A stretch of DNA of 64,000 nucleotides from Cristatella mucedo (GCA_009760855.2 WPIO01000059.1:1283501-1347500), one strand, 5' to 3'; counted from the first letter of the stretch, positions 1-48,122 are shown. Translations and numbers: made by a program. The notes: generated by a model not told the origin, from the letters alone.

Positions 1-1160
1 TTGAATAGCGAACTCACAGCCTAAGCGGCTTTCGGTACGCATTCGGTAGCCAACAGACTTCGTCTCATGCAACAAAGAGAAAGTGGAAAGCATAGCAGAG
101 TCAGGAGAGCAGTTGAGGTAGTGAGTAGCATGGAAGTAGCATCTCAGGACCGCTGAAAAGGATGAGCCATAGTCGGCAGTAGGAGAGTTGTTGTCGTTGC
201 GTAAGAATTGTGGAAGCGAGTTCCACAGTCTAGGACCTGCAGAGCTAAAGCTTCTGTCGCCAACGGTCTTTAAGCGGAGGAATGAGACAGCTAATTTATT
301 GTCATCACAGGACCTGAGGGCGCGAACAGGCTGAAACTGATGCAGCAGTTCAGCTAGGTACGAAGGAGCCAAGCCGTGGCGGGCCTTGTGGGTCAGCGTA
401 AGAACTTTGCTCTGGATCCGTTGCTCAACCGGCATCCATCCTAGCTCTTTTAGCAAAGGAGACACGTGCTCAAACCTCTGGGACTTGAAGACTAGCCTTG
501 CAGCCATAATCATAGTCCTCTGCAGTGGCCTAATAGCTTTCTTTGGCAGCCCAGCCAAAAGAGAATTTCAATAATCAAGCCGAGACAGAACTAAGAGCTA
601 GTTAAATTTTTTTACAAGCCGCTGTGAGAGACCGCTCCTGATCTTGGATAGGGATCGGACGTGATGGCTAGCTGCAGAAGCAGTCTTCTGAATGAAGCTT
701 TTGAAATTGAGGCAGCTGTCGAAAACGACACCTAAATTTCGAGCACATGGTGATGGTCGCACAATAGCATCACCTATTAGAAGAGCAAAGCCTTTTAATC
801 AGCCACACGCTTAGGGTGTCCGATGAGCAGCAGTTCGGTTTTATCATCATTTAATTTCAGGAAGTTTTCCGACATCCAGTATCGAATATCGGTAAGGCAA
901 GCATTCAGTTTCTCAGTTGCTGCAGCTGATTCAGATGGTTTGAATGACAAATACAACTGAGTATCGTCCGCATAAAAGTGATGTCCTATTCCATGGGTTT
1001 TAATCACTTTTCCCATAGGTTGTGTATAAATGGAGAACAGCAAGGGACCGAGCACAGACCCTTGAGGGGCTCCACATGTGAGCCTTCTCGTATGTGAGAC
1101 CTGACCCACACACGACACGGATTGAACACGATCAGACAAGTACGATTTAAACCACGTCAC
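1..1160 (-). mobile_element. LINE-B 3' part, 5' truncated, runs off the left edge
   Basis: Antisense frames encode reverse transcriptase pieces, FYADDTQLYLSF (within 795-1160) and further to the 3' side TVGDRSFSSAGPRLWNSLP. Frameshifts and small changes break the frame. The left edge of the window cuts the 3' end before the ACATT tail. Confidence 0.85.
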
Positions 1161-1169
1161 TTAAATGTG

Positions 1170-1340
1170 CCCTAACTAATTTCAAATCTTTTGAAGACCG
1201 TTCTTTCAGTACTATGCTCCCAAAACCCGAAAATCACTCCCGACTGACGTCTGAAATCACGACATCCCGTGACTTGATGATATTTAAACAGGAGCTAAAA
1301 ACGCACCTGCTCCGAACAGCACTGTCTTGATCCCTGCGAA
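1170..1340 (+). mobile_element. LINE-A-like C-terminal fragment
   Basis: The strand encodes a degenerate version of the LINE-A C-terminus: LKSFGDRSFS-like, then LKTHLLRTALS, near a stop at 1327. It lies back to back with LINE-B at 1-1160. Confidence 0.6.
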
Positions 1341-1344
1341 TTGT

Positions 1345-2300
1345 GAGCTAGCTAGCTAGCTCTAGACTTCTGGCCTGGCTACTAAGGCATCCGTTATGTC
1401 AAGAACCCCCCCCCCCCGAGAAAATGGCCTTATAGCAAGTAGCCTTGTGGAACTGATTAATTTGTTGTGTTTGCTGCCAGCTCATGGGAATACATTGTAA
1501 ATTATTTCAGGCAACCGTTTATGTAAAAATAAAAATACCATACGGCGATAAGATTTGCTGCTCATATCTCTGCCATCAACTGCAGTAAATAAGCGAGGTT
1601 TACCATAAAAGAAGACTCGAAAAAATGCCATTGCATCGTAACGAGTTAACACGAACCCTGTTTCGGAGCTTCGGGAGAGAGTTTTTGATGCCGCTACTTT
1701 TTTTTGGCAGCACCACGGCCCGTCCACGATTACATTTAGCACCTTCGTTCTTTACTTTGCGTAGAGTTATTTCTCCATTATCATCATTAGGAGACAGTCA
1801 GGGTGCTATTTCATCATGGTTTCTTTACAGCTTATATAAAAGTGCCTGGAAAGAGATTCAGTTCTCTGAGGGTGCTATACAAATTTATTAATATCATTAG
1901 TATAACTGAGGATCAATGACCCATGTGACCCGTTTCAAATGTGACCCCTGAGACTGTATAATACCGCTAAGTTCTTGTCGATCAGTGTCAAGCGTGGAAA
2001 ACAAAAGATACACCCTGTACGACCTCCAACTTGGGCCCACGAAATGCACGGGTAAGCATTCGCGCTGTTTTCGCACTCTGGCCCAGCTATTTTCTCTTCA
2101 AATTTTGGCTTATTCTGAGATCGCTCCCATCCCAGTCAGCCCCCCACCCAGCCTCCCCGATCGTACGCAAAATGGCAGGCGCCACCGCATCGTTCTGCTG
2201 TAGACACTGATGGGACAGGTCATATGTATGCACCTTTTGAGAAATGATTAGCGATTATTGCAGCGAATTCTTGCAGCTTCGCTGCAGCTGACTGCAGCCG
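1345..2300. other. No gene or repeat recognised
   Basis: Short frames only. There is a C11 run near 1407 and a GCTAGCTA run near 1350. Nothing else can be supported. Confidence 0.5.
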
Positions 2301-2312
2301 TTGAGTTACTGG

Positions 2313-2387
2313 ACGTTATCTTTGACTTTGACGTTATCTTTGACTTTGACGTTATCTTTGACTTTGACGTTATCTTTGACTTTGAAG
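2313..2387 (+). repeat. 18-base tandem repeat, 4 copies
   Basis: The unit is GACGTTATCTTTGACTTT, repeated about four times without change. The period is divisible by three, so it creates a repeating LTLTLS peptide that is not evidence of a gene. Confidence 0.9.
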
Positions 2388-2954
2388 ATCGTGAAGGATA
2401 CGAAGATTGAAATCCGAATATCGCGTTTCGCTTTCACTCATCAACACTTATACTATAGCCAGTGCTTGGTAATTCCATCCCGTGAACCCTTTGAAGAGTC
2501 GAGTGCGGGGAGCGTCGAAGAGCGGTCATTTCTTATTGGACGTAGTCTGGATCCGAGGCGGATTAAAGGATGCTAAGAGTTCTTAGGATTCGCTGGAGCG
2601 ACGATCGCGAGGTCACGCAATCTTCCCTTGAAGATTCTTACAAGAAATCGTTTTCGTTTATCCGTTGTGGTCACGCCTGATTTCAATTTGACCCGGATTG
2701 ACTCGCGAACGGCAGCCGCGGCCTTCAGTCCTGACTACGAACCTCCACTTCCGTTCCACAGCCTCGTCGGGCTGATTAGCTGCGTTTGCTGGCTACTGGC
2801 TTCGGCATTTGTTACAGGCTGCGGTATTTCTATGAAAGTGAGCACAGAATGCTTTGCTCATAGTTACGTAGCTGTGAGCGGGGAGCCTTGAACTTGGTGA
2901 GTAGAAGGACGCAAGGTCTCTCATGTGCAGAGGCTATCGTAGATATAAAATAAA

Positions 2955-3100
2955 TAAAAATATAATTAATTTGAATGACGCCCTAAAAAAATTTAATCTC
3001 TATCCAGAAGCTTGCTTCACACACGCCACGGGGCTCGAGCCCGCGACCTTGGTCAGACCTTGGTCGGTGCGAGAACCTTTACCACTGGGCCAAACCAGCT
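2955..3100 (-). mobile_element. SINE-2 copy, degenerate
   Basis: In antisense it shows the SINE-2 order: a tRNA-like head with GGGCTCGAGCCCCG around the B box, then a LINE-A-like tail. A short array built on TTTACCACTCGGCCAAA (3090-3150) continues from its 5' end. Confidence 0.65.
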
Positions 3101-3434
3101 TTACCACTCGGCCAAAACACCGGGCCAAACATTTACCACTCGGCCAAACCGGCATGTGTTGGCCGAGCTCATTTGAAGGTTTTGTTTTCTAATTTCCGAG
3201 AAACACTAGGTTTCCCCATTGAAATTAAATAGTTTTTTATCATCCAATTTGAGAGGGTTTTGCCACGTGACTGATAATGTCACGTGGCAATGAATGTCCT
3301 ACTCGCTGCATGAGAGTCTGAGATGCTGGAAGGGAGAAAGAGGTCAAAGAGCCAAGCACAATACTGTGTGTCGTGCATAGAAATGTGAAAAGCGTATATG
3401 CTTTGCTGTGTGCGGAGTCTTTACGTGTACCCAG

Positions 3435-3720
3435 AACGGAGCCAGGATTTTCACCCAGGGGCAATACCTGCACATTTTTTAATGCAGGTGGCTCGGACCC
3501 GAAAGCTTTTTATGTACGCGGAGCCGGAATCACAATTCGCCAAAGATTTAGACGCAAAATCGTAGTGCTTATTCGACGCGAAGTCGTCGGTTGCTCGTCG
3601 AGCGGAATTGAGTCATAATTTCGTCCGTAATGGCAGTCGGAAGGCGTAGGAATAGGGGCGACCTAGGTCGCTGCCCTATAGGGGCAATCGACCCACTGAC
3701 CCTGGTTCCGCCACTGGGCG
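3435..3720 (+). repeat. Dispersed repeat D, copy 1
   Basis: It aligns in the same orientation with 25575-25870. Shared strings: AGCC-AGGATTTTCA, ATAGTG-TTAT-CGAC, CGG-GGTTGCTCGTCGA, CATAATTTCG and a shared end, GCCACTGGGCGTA. The class is unknown; no protein or tRNA-like part is visible. Confidence 0.6.
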
Positions 3721-4240
3721 TACCGCTACACGGAATGGCTATTGTCCTTTAAATTTCACAGTTGTTGGTGAATTCTTCATTGGTTGTTGATCTCTACTAA
3801 TTAAAGAGAGAAAGTACGCCACGCCGAAAGATGGCGCATTTGTGGCAGATGGCACACTTCCGTCAAGCGGCAAGGTAGCACAGCGTTGTCTTCCGTGATA
3901 GAACTACTATGACTCAGCGAAGCGAGCCCATAGACAGTGTGCTGATCGTGGTTTATATTATGCTTTCTTAGGTCATGGTTGTTGAATGTGTGGGTTGTTC
4001 AAGTGCCATTTATCTGTGTCGCTTGCAGTTACAGACAGGTAGGCCGTTTATTCGCCAAAAATACGTTGCTGTTGATGTTAAGTTAAGTGCGATAGACTCG
4101 TCAAGTATGATTCTCAAATGTGAACCTTTAGTTTATAGTCATTCATGGTTGTTAACTTGTTCTTTCTAGCTGATCTCAGTTAATGTCAGATCTAACTCAC
4201 TATAAATAGTACACGGGACGCTCCCTTAAATTACTATTTA
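3721..4240. other. No gene recognised
   Basis: AT-richer DNA with only short frames and no repeat match that I can support. Confidence 0.4.
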
Positions 4241-4242
4241 TT

Positions 4243-4413
4243 GCTAGCTGATTTAACAGCCTCTTTTTTATAGCGACATAAGAGCCTTTATGGCTATCAC
4301 CACCGCTTCCAGTGGCGATAAAGGATCGCCCACCGCAGGATTCGAACCCACGACCTCGGGCCGAGGTCGTGAAAAGCAACCGCCTTACCTAGTGAGCCAT
4401 TACGTCTCACCAA
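4243..4413 (-). mobile_element. SINE-1 copy
   Basis: Antisense copy of the tRNA-derived SINE-1. The B box reads GGGTTCGAATCC, the head is GTGAGACGTAATGGCTCAC, and the anticodon-side hairpin CACGACCTCGG/CCGAGGTCGTG is intact. The 3' end reaches GCTGTTAAATCAGCTAGC. Confidence 0.85.
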
Positions 4414-4569
4414 CCAGCATGCACTAGTGAGTTCGCATCGCCGAAGCTGCATGAGTTTTATGGCGTGTGTTCATGTGTTACGCTCCAGGTTTGCTTAGCT
4501 TGTTTGAAGCTGGAGTTCAATGGCCACCTTGCTTCGAGATTTAGAGATAATTGCGCCAACTCTACTTGA

Positions 4570-5190
4570 GAAAGTTCTATTAATAGGAATAACGTTATGT
4601 GTATAGCGCCCTCAGAGAACTGAATTTTCTCTCTCTCTCTCTGGGTACTTTACAGATGCTGCATATAAACCATTGCCAAATGTTCGATCGTAACATCCGC
4701 AAGCAGCTAGTACAGCGTAAGCACACACATACATGCACACGAAGGATGAATCACAAAGACCCACCAAATGCTGTAATAAAAAAGGTGCGTTTAAGCTTAT
4801 TTTTAAATTGGTGATCGTTAGTATCAAAAGCTGCCGAAAGGTTGAGCAAACTAAACATAGACACTCTACCGAAGTCTGCATTCCTAGGAAGGTCGTCATA
4901 CACCATAAGCAATGCTGATTATGTGGAGTGTTTAGCTCTAAAGCCAGACTGGAACTTACTAGGAAGGTTTGAAGTTCCAATGAATGAGTTCAGCTGGTCT
5001 GCCACGACGCGTTCTCGCGTCTTTGATAAGAATAGTAAAAGGGAGACTGGGCGGAAGTTGCTCAAGTTCTCTCGTTCTAGTGTTGCTTTCTTAAGTAGTG
5101 GCCTGTGTATAGTCTTTTTGAATGGTGCTGCGACATGACCTGGAGCCAGTGACGTATTTATGACGTTAGTTATGCACGAGGGGGTAGGGT
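4570..5190 (-). mobile_element. LINE-A copy with internal deletion
   Basis: The 3' UTR and tail (4570-4810) are joined directly to a reverse transcriptase segment (4820-5190) that corresponds to PLLKKATL through LSAAFD of the 48123 copy. The C-terminal third between them is missing. Confidence 0.8.
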
Positions 5191-6000
5191 TGCAAAGGGG
5201 GCAGCAAGTGCAAGGTAGAGGGAGTCGAGGAACGTTCGAAGGGTCTAGTAAAGGAAACTTCCTGAACGTTCTAGAATCGCTTCACAAAACCAGAAGTGAA
5301 TCGTGAGCAAGAAGAGATTAAGTAACATAATAAGCTTACTTCATTTGAATTGCATCCTAAGAGAACTTGGCCTGTATCCACGCGCTATAAATACACGGCG
5401 CAGGGCGCGAGCCCGCTGACCTAGGTCGTTAGAGGCAAGCACCTTCCTCATGGGCCAAACTAGGGAATCAATTACGGAAGCAATTGCTGAGGATGCGGCA
5501 ATTACGCCGACTCTGGAGAAGCAGCTACCTCGTCGCTCATCATAATTTAACGATAAAACGTTCGAATTGCGCCCCGGGAGAAAAAATTCTCTTTTTTGCA
5601 ATTCAAGGGTGACGGAGAGAAGTCGCGACAGCGGCGTCGCTGCACGTGACAGCACCGCTCGCTGCTCGGTTCGCTGAAACCGCCGCCACGGCGAAAAAGC
5701 TCAGCATTAAGCGACGAGAGGGGAGGAAGCTTGCAAAGACAGCGGCGCTCGAAGCTGATCTGTCGAAGCCACTGCTTGTCATCTCAGATGCTGCAATAGT
5801 TTTGTTGAGATCGCCGTGCACTGATGAGCCGAACGGCGACCTCTGACCTCCGGCACTGCGAGCTTGCGGCACAGCGAGAGGATGCGCGCGAGTTCGGATT
5901 CAGCCTCGGTCTTGAAAGTAAACTGAAAGCTGCGCATTACGTGGAGGCCCGTTTGCAGCGGTCGTGACCTTCGAGTCTCGCACCTTCGCCATCCTGCAAC
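5191..6000. other. No gene recognised
   Basis: Several overlapping short frames, none with a recognisable domain or convincing splice pattern. GC rises between 5600 and 5950. Confidence 0.4.
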
Positions 6001-6002
6001 GA

Positions 6003-6720
<718 letters not shown>

Positions 6721-6819
6721 AGCCTCGCGACTCTTAGTGACCTTACTATTAGAAACGATCGTTCACGCCTAATATCCCCAACACTAGCATCGCTCAAATG
6801 CATTCCTCGTTTCGGCTGT

Positions 6820-7960
6820 TGCTGCCAGAGTTCGTGAATTGGAGATATTCCGCAGGAAGCCTCGTAGCCAGCGAGCTGAGGAGGGGCGTAGTTTCAGCAG
6901 CCTTTCTGGCGCCCACTAAGCGAAGCGTTACTGTGAATCACTCCAACTTTGCGGTCATCAGGCCTGCTAAAAACCCCAGAGGCCTATCTTGAAGCATGTC
7001 TGTGGAAAGCTCGCTCAATGTGCAATAAACGCCTAACGATGTGAGACATGATTCTTGACGACGTCCTTGATCTATTTGCTTTGACCGAAACCTGGTTGAA
7101 ATCGACCAACTGAACGACATCCTGAAGGCCTCCTCCTGACGGAATCCGCGACGCTTCGCTTCCTTTCTTCGTTCATCTAAATCAATCAAAGTTGAGGTTG
7201 AGGAGTCGCTGTTGTCGCACGTTCCTCCCTCAATTTCAAATCATTTGCAGCACCAGCTTCAAGCAGCCTTTTGAGTCTCTTGTTTTTCGAGTTCCTCCAA
7301 CAATAGGTTTTGCACGGTGGCATTAATATATCGCTCCCAGATTCCAATTCATCCGTTATCTCAGATTTTTCCGACCTCATTTCGATTTCGTTTGCAGGAA
7401 ATCGTCCTTTCTTCGTTCTGGGTAATTTTGAACGTTCACCGGCTTTCGCCGACTCAATGGACGCCTTAAGTGCCGAATTACGTGCACCGATTGAATCGTT
7501 CTATCTTGTCGCTCATGTGCATGGCAACACTCACAACAAGAGTCACACCCAATCAAATATTTCCTCCCTATTATGCGCCAATTGTTACCCAAAGTCTGCA
7601 CACCAGACCACGTTCGGATCTCAATTAGTCTGCAGTTTGTGTGCCCTCCTCCGAATCAATAGCAATCGTCTGTCCAACGCGAAACCTTAATACCCTTTGA
7701 CATTGATGCTGTCGACACTCGTACGATGCTACAGCACGACACTAGCCGAAATGCTGGACGAGTTTGCACCTCCGACTAAGTGCAATGTGTGCCCGCACTC
7801 AGAAGGCCCAAGGTTCACCGAAGACGTTAGGCTAGCAGGGTCTACTACTCGCTAACTTAACAAAGCGTACAAAAGATCAGGACTGATTGTCGTCGACATG
7901 CACACGCGAAACGACTGTAGATCATGGCGATCTATCTTATCAAAAGCCAAGTCATGTGAC
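6820..7960 (+). mobile_element. LINE-A endonuclease region, heavily decayed
   Basis: The order matches 48600-49680: GCGGTCATCAGGCCTG, then AATGTGCAATAAACG, an ACCTGGTTGAAATCGA stretch, a degenerate GNFERS in place of GDFNVH, and AAAAGATCAGGACTGA. Many stops and indels. It has no 3' half. Confidence 0.75.
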
Positions 7961-8343
7961 CGAACGTTGGTTGGCCAATTGAGAGCGCTCGCCGGAGCTT
8001 CACTAGTGGCGGCTTCGGTTGACCTTTAGTTGACCCTGCGGAGACATACCCGGCGGGTGAAAAGACTGCGAGGCGAGCTCAAAACGGGCAAGGAGGGCGC
8101 AGCTGGAAAAAAAAAGGGTAGTACTGGCGCGCGTCGGCCTACTGGGTGGCCGCGCGTCGGCAAACAGTTGGCTGTGTCTTCAGCTGCGAGGAGGAGAGCA
8201 GACCCGAGTTTGCAGGCGGCAATTGCGAAGAAACGGAGCGTGTGCATGCGACAATGCGAGAGGTCGAGTCCGGCAGAATGACGGATCCGTAAGTGGGACA
8301 TCGAGCAGGCCGAGCCGAGCAGAGGGCAGGCGCTGGCCGGCGG

Positions 8344-8378
8344 GCCACCGCTCACTTCGTCACGAAGTGGGCGGTGGC
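8344..8378. repeat. 35-base palindrome
   Basis: Arms GCCACCGCTCACTTCG and CGAAGTGGGCGGTGGC surround a TCA loop. Fifteen of the sixteen pairs are perfect and one T/G position would be a wobble in RNA. Confidence 0.9.
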
Positions 8379-8379
8379 A

Positions 8380-8655
8380 CTTGCAGAGCAGCCAGTTGAG
8401 TGCAGTGTAACCAAGACTAGGAGGTAGGCTACTTCCCGCCTGAGCACCACTCTGCCCCAGCTAGGCCGCCCTCTACCACGTCGCTGTCTCGGGGCTAGGG
8501 CAAGAGCTAGCGCTATTTTATTATAGCACACTCGATAAAGCGCCCTCAGAAAACTCAGTCTCTTTCCTTCGAGATTACCTACGGCGACATTACACTGCTA
8601 TGCCCTGCGATTACGAACTGCGAGCCCGACAGTCGAACCCCGACTACGTACTACG
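8380..8655. other. LINE-A tail remnant, otherwise nothing recognised
   Basis: Around 8525-8575 an antisense tail string, TCGATAAAGCGCCCTCAGAA, is visible. The rest has no recognised feature. Confidence 0.4.
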
Positions 8656-8659
8656 ACCT

Positions 8660-9115
8660 TGGCCACACAATTATAACGGAGAGCCCCTTATGAGATGGAG
8701 GCGATTGGCCGAGTATTATTAGCAGCACTATTTATGATTACTTACGAACGAGAATATTGTGAGACTTACGACCTAGTCCTCATATACTGCAGGGGCCTGA
8801 CCGAAGTCGCATTCTCTTGGAGTAGCCGTCTACCAGTAGGCGAGTCAGAACGCAGAGCGTGTTCGGGTCTGCTTGCTTTGAGCTGTAAGCGAATCTTTTT
8901 GAAGTCGTTTGCAGTAGCAGCCGTCGTATGCAGACTACTGTTTGTGCTTTTTTTCTAATACGGCGTTGTTGTTAGCGGTTTAATGTTTAGACCAGCGAGC
9001 GTGCTGTGTCGTTACCGTACGGCGAACGACGAGCCTCGGGTATTTGCTGCGCGATTTGTGCCGCCATCCTGGAACTAGCGAGGATCGCGAGGTCATGCCA
9101 ACGGTTTCAGAAGTA
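8660..9115 (+). repeat. Diverged duplicated segment upstream of IPPK, copy 1
   Basis: This copy aligns in order with 9455-9835. Shared strings include AGCAGC-CTATTTA-GATTA, ACTTACGACCT, GGGCCTGACCG, GCGAGTCAGA-CGC and CTAATA-GGCGTTG, and it ends near GAACTAG-GAGG-TCGC. The two copies have drifted substantially. It could be a dispersed element present twice or a local duplication of the promoter region. Confidence 0.6.
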
Positions 9116-9454
9116 AGCGATTAGTTTCGTCCTCGCTCTTGGCGAGATGCGATGCGGGACACTGTACGGTGGCTCGCAGCCAAAATAGTAAGTCAGCTGA
9201 CGCTGGCGGGCAGGCGGTACCGGCGGCGGCGGCGGAGGACTCACTCGGTGCCCGGGGATGAAAATCATTGCGCTCGGAGCTTGGTCGGCGGTGGCGGACT
9301 CTAAGGGTCCTTTTCTGAGAATTGTACCGTCCGAGTATAGCTGGCCCGCTGCTACAATGGCGCCTCGATTTCTCGAGCGTGACCTCGCTGAACCTCGATC
9401 GCTATCCGCCCGAGCTCGGCCGCTGCCTCTGAAGTGAGAGCCGCTTGTGAAATA

Positions 9455-9835
9455 GCCGCGACAGGGCGAGGCTATCGAGCAGCGCTATTTACGATTATGT
9501 CCGAGCGAGATTATCGTACGACTTACGACCTGGCCACTATATAAGGCATGGGCCTGACCGCAGGCGCTCCCCTGGAGCGACGCTCTGCCGATCGGTGAGT
9601 CAGAGCGCCGAGCCGAGCAGCTGCCTGTGTCAACGAGTCTGCTAGATGTCGGCTGCTGCCCTATCGGCAGTAGGATCCGGCAAGTTCGTCGTGCTTTTCC
9701 TAATAGGGCGTTGCTGCTAGCACTGGCCGCAGGAAGTAGAGCGCTGCTGCTTCGTTACCCGTTGGCGCTGTACTTCGAGCTTTAGGTCGGTGCATTCTCC
9801 GCTACCCGAACTAGTGAGGGTCGCTCGGTCACAAG
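9455..9835 (+). repeat. Diverged duplicated segment upstream of IPPK, copy 2
   Basis: This is the partner of 8660-9115 in the same orientation. It is more CG-rich than copy 1 and carries the TATA-like string CTATATAAGG. Its 3' end overlaps the 71-base tandem duplication at 9798. Confidence 0.6.
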
Positions 9836-9936
9836 TTAGGTTAAGATCCACACCGTTGCCGAGAGCTTTCCGCTACCCGAACTAGTGAGGGTCGCTCGGT
9901 CACAAGTTAGGTTAAGATCCACACCGTTGCCGAGAG
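9798..9936 (+). repeat. Perfect tandem duplication, 71-base period
   Basis: Two head-to-tail copies start at 9798 and 9869. They are identical over about 68 bases, from CCGCTACCCGAACTAGTG to CCGTTGCCGAGAGC. The second copy runs into a G16 homopolymer at 9937. Perfect identity implies a recent event in the IPPK 5' region. Confidence 0.9.
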
Positions 9937-10682
9937 CGGGGGGGGGGGGGGGGAGAATTCGTGGAACTTACACCGGTACTCGTCGGACCATGGCGATCTC
10001 CAGAGCGCCTAGCTCGCTCGCGATCAGCAATCCGGGTCGCTGGATCGGGCCGGGCAGCCGGCTTGGTCGTCGCGAGCTTTGCAAACCGAGAGAGGTGCGT
10101 CGCAGCTGCACCATGCTCTCACCGCCCGATCACTCTCACGGCTGCTCCGGTCGCTCGCCTTCTGAGCCCCGAGCGAGAGCTCCTGCTTTCGCGGAGGAGG
10201 TGGGGATTAGCGCTACTGCGTGCATAGCGAAAATGGCCGATGTCAGCCGGCAGCAACTCAAGACGCTCGAGCGACCGCGATACGCTTCGTCGTGGGAGCC
10301 TGTACACCCGGCACGATCGAGCCAGTGCCGCAGGCGACGAACTTATTGGCGGGGAGGCTTTCGCCGAACTCACAAGTGCGACGGGAGGGATCCGTATCTA
10401 GCCAACCAGGCACTACGGCCATTACGATCGTGCGGGGCTGTGACCGCGCCTAGCCCCGCCGCCATCGACTCCGCTTCGAGCCGATTCGCTCCCTTGCCGC
10501 CACCGCTGCTGCCCAGTCAAACTAGGCGGCGAACCGACGAACTCGGGCAGCCACCGCAGCGCCCGACCTGCCCGGCCCGCATAGACAAATATGGAGCCGA
10601 CGAACTCCAGCAGGAGCAGCAGCGCCCGAATTGCCCTGCCAGCGCACAGGCGGACGATGGAGCCGACGAAAGGCACAACGCG

Positions 10683-46420
<35,738 letters not shown>

Positions 46421-47160
46421 GCCGGCATGCGGGCGAGGTGGCAACGTCAGCAGCTCTGGACGTCTGGACATCGTCTGACTCCCTCCTGCTCCTGCTCCTG
46501 CCGGTGCTCGTTCGAGCCAGCATGTCAGCAGCAGCAGCTGCGCTGCTGCCCAGTGCGACGGCAGTCCTTCGGACTGCCACCGGGAGACTCGGCTCCTAGC
46601 GACCGCTTGGCGGCCACTGCCGCCACTTCTGGCAGAGCAGGCGCCGCTGCTGCCAGCGGTCGGTGACTGGACTCTGGCTGCTCGGTTATGCTCCGGTCTG
46701 GCCGTTTATGCAGATCTGTGTACGTGCGTGCACTATGCAAACGAGTCGCCAAAAAAGGACTAGCTCGATATGCAAATGATGTGGCAGACGACCTGACTTT
46801 GTGGCATTGGCAGAGCAGCAGCTCATCAAGGGCAGAGCTCTCTCTCTCTTCTTCTTCTTCTTTTATCTCGAGCGTCTGTCGCGAATGGCAGCTCTTTCGG
46901 TTGCTTGCGCCAACAAATGGGTTCTGTTAAAGTCGTCGTGTCTATTATTAACTCGGCAGGCGGTTCATGGTCGCCACCTGCTCTGCTCTCTGATTACTCT
47001 CACCTCTTACCTCCAGTCTTACATCCAGCCTGCCGAGCTGAACTGCTTGGTTGGTGAGTGGGGTGGGGCGGGTAGGTAGGTTGTGCTTGGTCGCCGGTCG
47101 ATTTCCATGTTGCTCAGGCCAATCTAGCAGAAAGAGCACGGGCGTAGTTACACCTGAAGC
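46421..47160. other. IPPK 3' UTR/intergenic, no clear poly(A) signal
   Basis: GC-rich after the stop codon, then ordinary. No AATAAA is visible close to the stop, so the transcript end is not placed. Confidence 0.4.
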
Positions 47161-47508
47161 TTATCGAGTGTCGTCCCAGCGCGCACGGACGCTCGCGAAG
47201 CAAGTGTACAGACTGTTCAGTGCGTGTGCGACGTGGCGCAGTGGCGCCTGCTTGCGCAAGCCGCTGACCATCTCGCTAAAGATGCTGTCGCGCTGCTGCC
47301 TCCGCCGCGGCTGCTGCGGAGCAACAGCTGCTGCATCCGTCGTGCGATCGGGAGGATATGCCTCTGGAGGTTCTAGGTGGGATCGGCAGGGCAGAGCTAG
47401 ATGGACTGCAGCCGATTGGCTGGCATTATTGGCTGCATTATTGGGTCCGCTGTTCTTCGTCGACTTCCGCCGACGTCTTGCGCTCCCACGGTACAGTGGA
47501 CCCGACCC
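47161..47508 (-). CDS. Possible last exon of an unknown minus-strand gene
   Basis: A 115-codon open block with no Met start, ending TAA at 47161-47163. The peptide includes LEPPEAYPPDRTTDAAAV, RRRQQRDSIFSEMVSGL and HALNSLYTCFASVRARWDDT, which reads like real protein rather than a repeat frame. A possible acceptor, CCCACCTAG, precedes LEPPEAYP. It would be convergent with IPPK. I do not recognise the family, and no matching upstream exon was found. Confidence 0.3.
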   Translation of the reverse strand, partial: GSGPLYRGSARRRRKSTKNSGPNNAANNASQSAAVHLALPCRSHLEPPEAYPPDRTTDAAAVAPQQPRRRQQRDSIFSEMVSGLRKQAPLRHVAHALNSLYTCFASVRARWDDTR

Positions 47509-47789
47509 TTATGTTCATCCTTTAGGTTTCTTTCTGTTGTGCAATCGTGTTCAAACCGGTTGAATATTTAAGACAGAATCGCATGTCGCCCCAACATCTG
47601 GCCGTTTTGGTGCATCTGGAGCGTGATGCTGCCCCGTATGCTCCAATATAAATTTCGAAAATCATCAACTCCAGGCCTAGGGCAGTGCATTTTAGCTCTT
47701 TTGATAGGTCGCTGTAGAAATAAGTTTATTTCAATGCATTCATGCTTGACTGGCGTACCCATCGTATTATTGTAAATTTGGGGGCTCCG

Positions 47790-48122
47790 TGTTGTACAAA
47801 CCTCAAATCCTGTGGAGACCGTGCATTTAGTTCGTATGCTCCCAAAGCCTGGAACTCACTCCCGACTTGCATCACATCATCCCCCGACTTGACCAAATTT
47901 AAAAAGAACTTAAAAACGCACCTATTTAGGACAGCATTTAGTGGGTCCCTGTGATTCGTCTTTCATGTGCTTATGTGTGCTGACACTGTGCATGCTGCCA
48001 CTAACCACATTTGCATGCTGACCCTGTGCACGTCACCCCTAACCATGTTATTCATGTTGTTTGTTTATCAAGCATGATATTACTCGCCATTCAATAGCGT
48101 TTCCCTTTGCAGCAAATGTAAA
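47790..48122 (+). mobile_element. LINE-A 3' end, tail cut off
   Basis: C-terminal block ([18 protein letters not shown] type, frame 47742-47954 ending FSGSL), then 3' UTR to GCAAATGTAAAG, where it stops abruptly and the near full-length LINE-A begins. Confidence 0.85.

Larger units (their letters stand above)
9150..10682 (+). promoter_or_regulatory. CpG-rich promoter and 5' leader region of IPPK
   Basis: This block is visibly richer in G+C and in CG dinucleotides than the flanking DNA and ends in exon 1; the richness continues into early intron 1 (to about 11300). It is the likely promoter region. A TATA-like string (CTATATAAGG) occurs near 9536-9546, inside a diverged duplicated segment. 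The transcription start cannot be placed. Confidence 0.5.
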
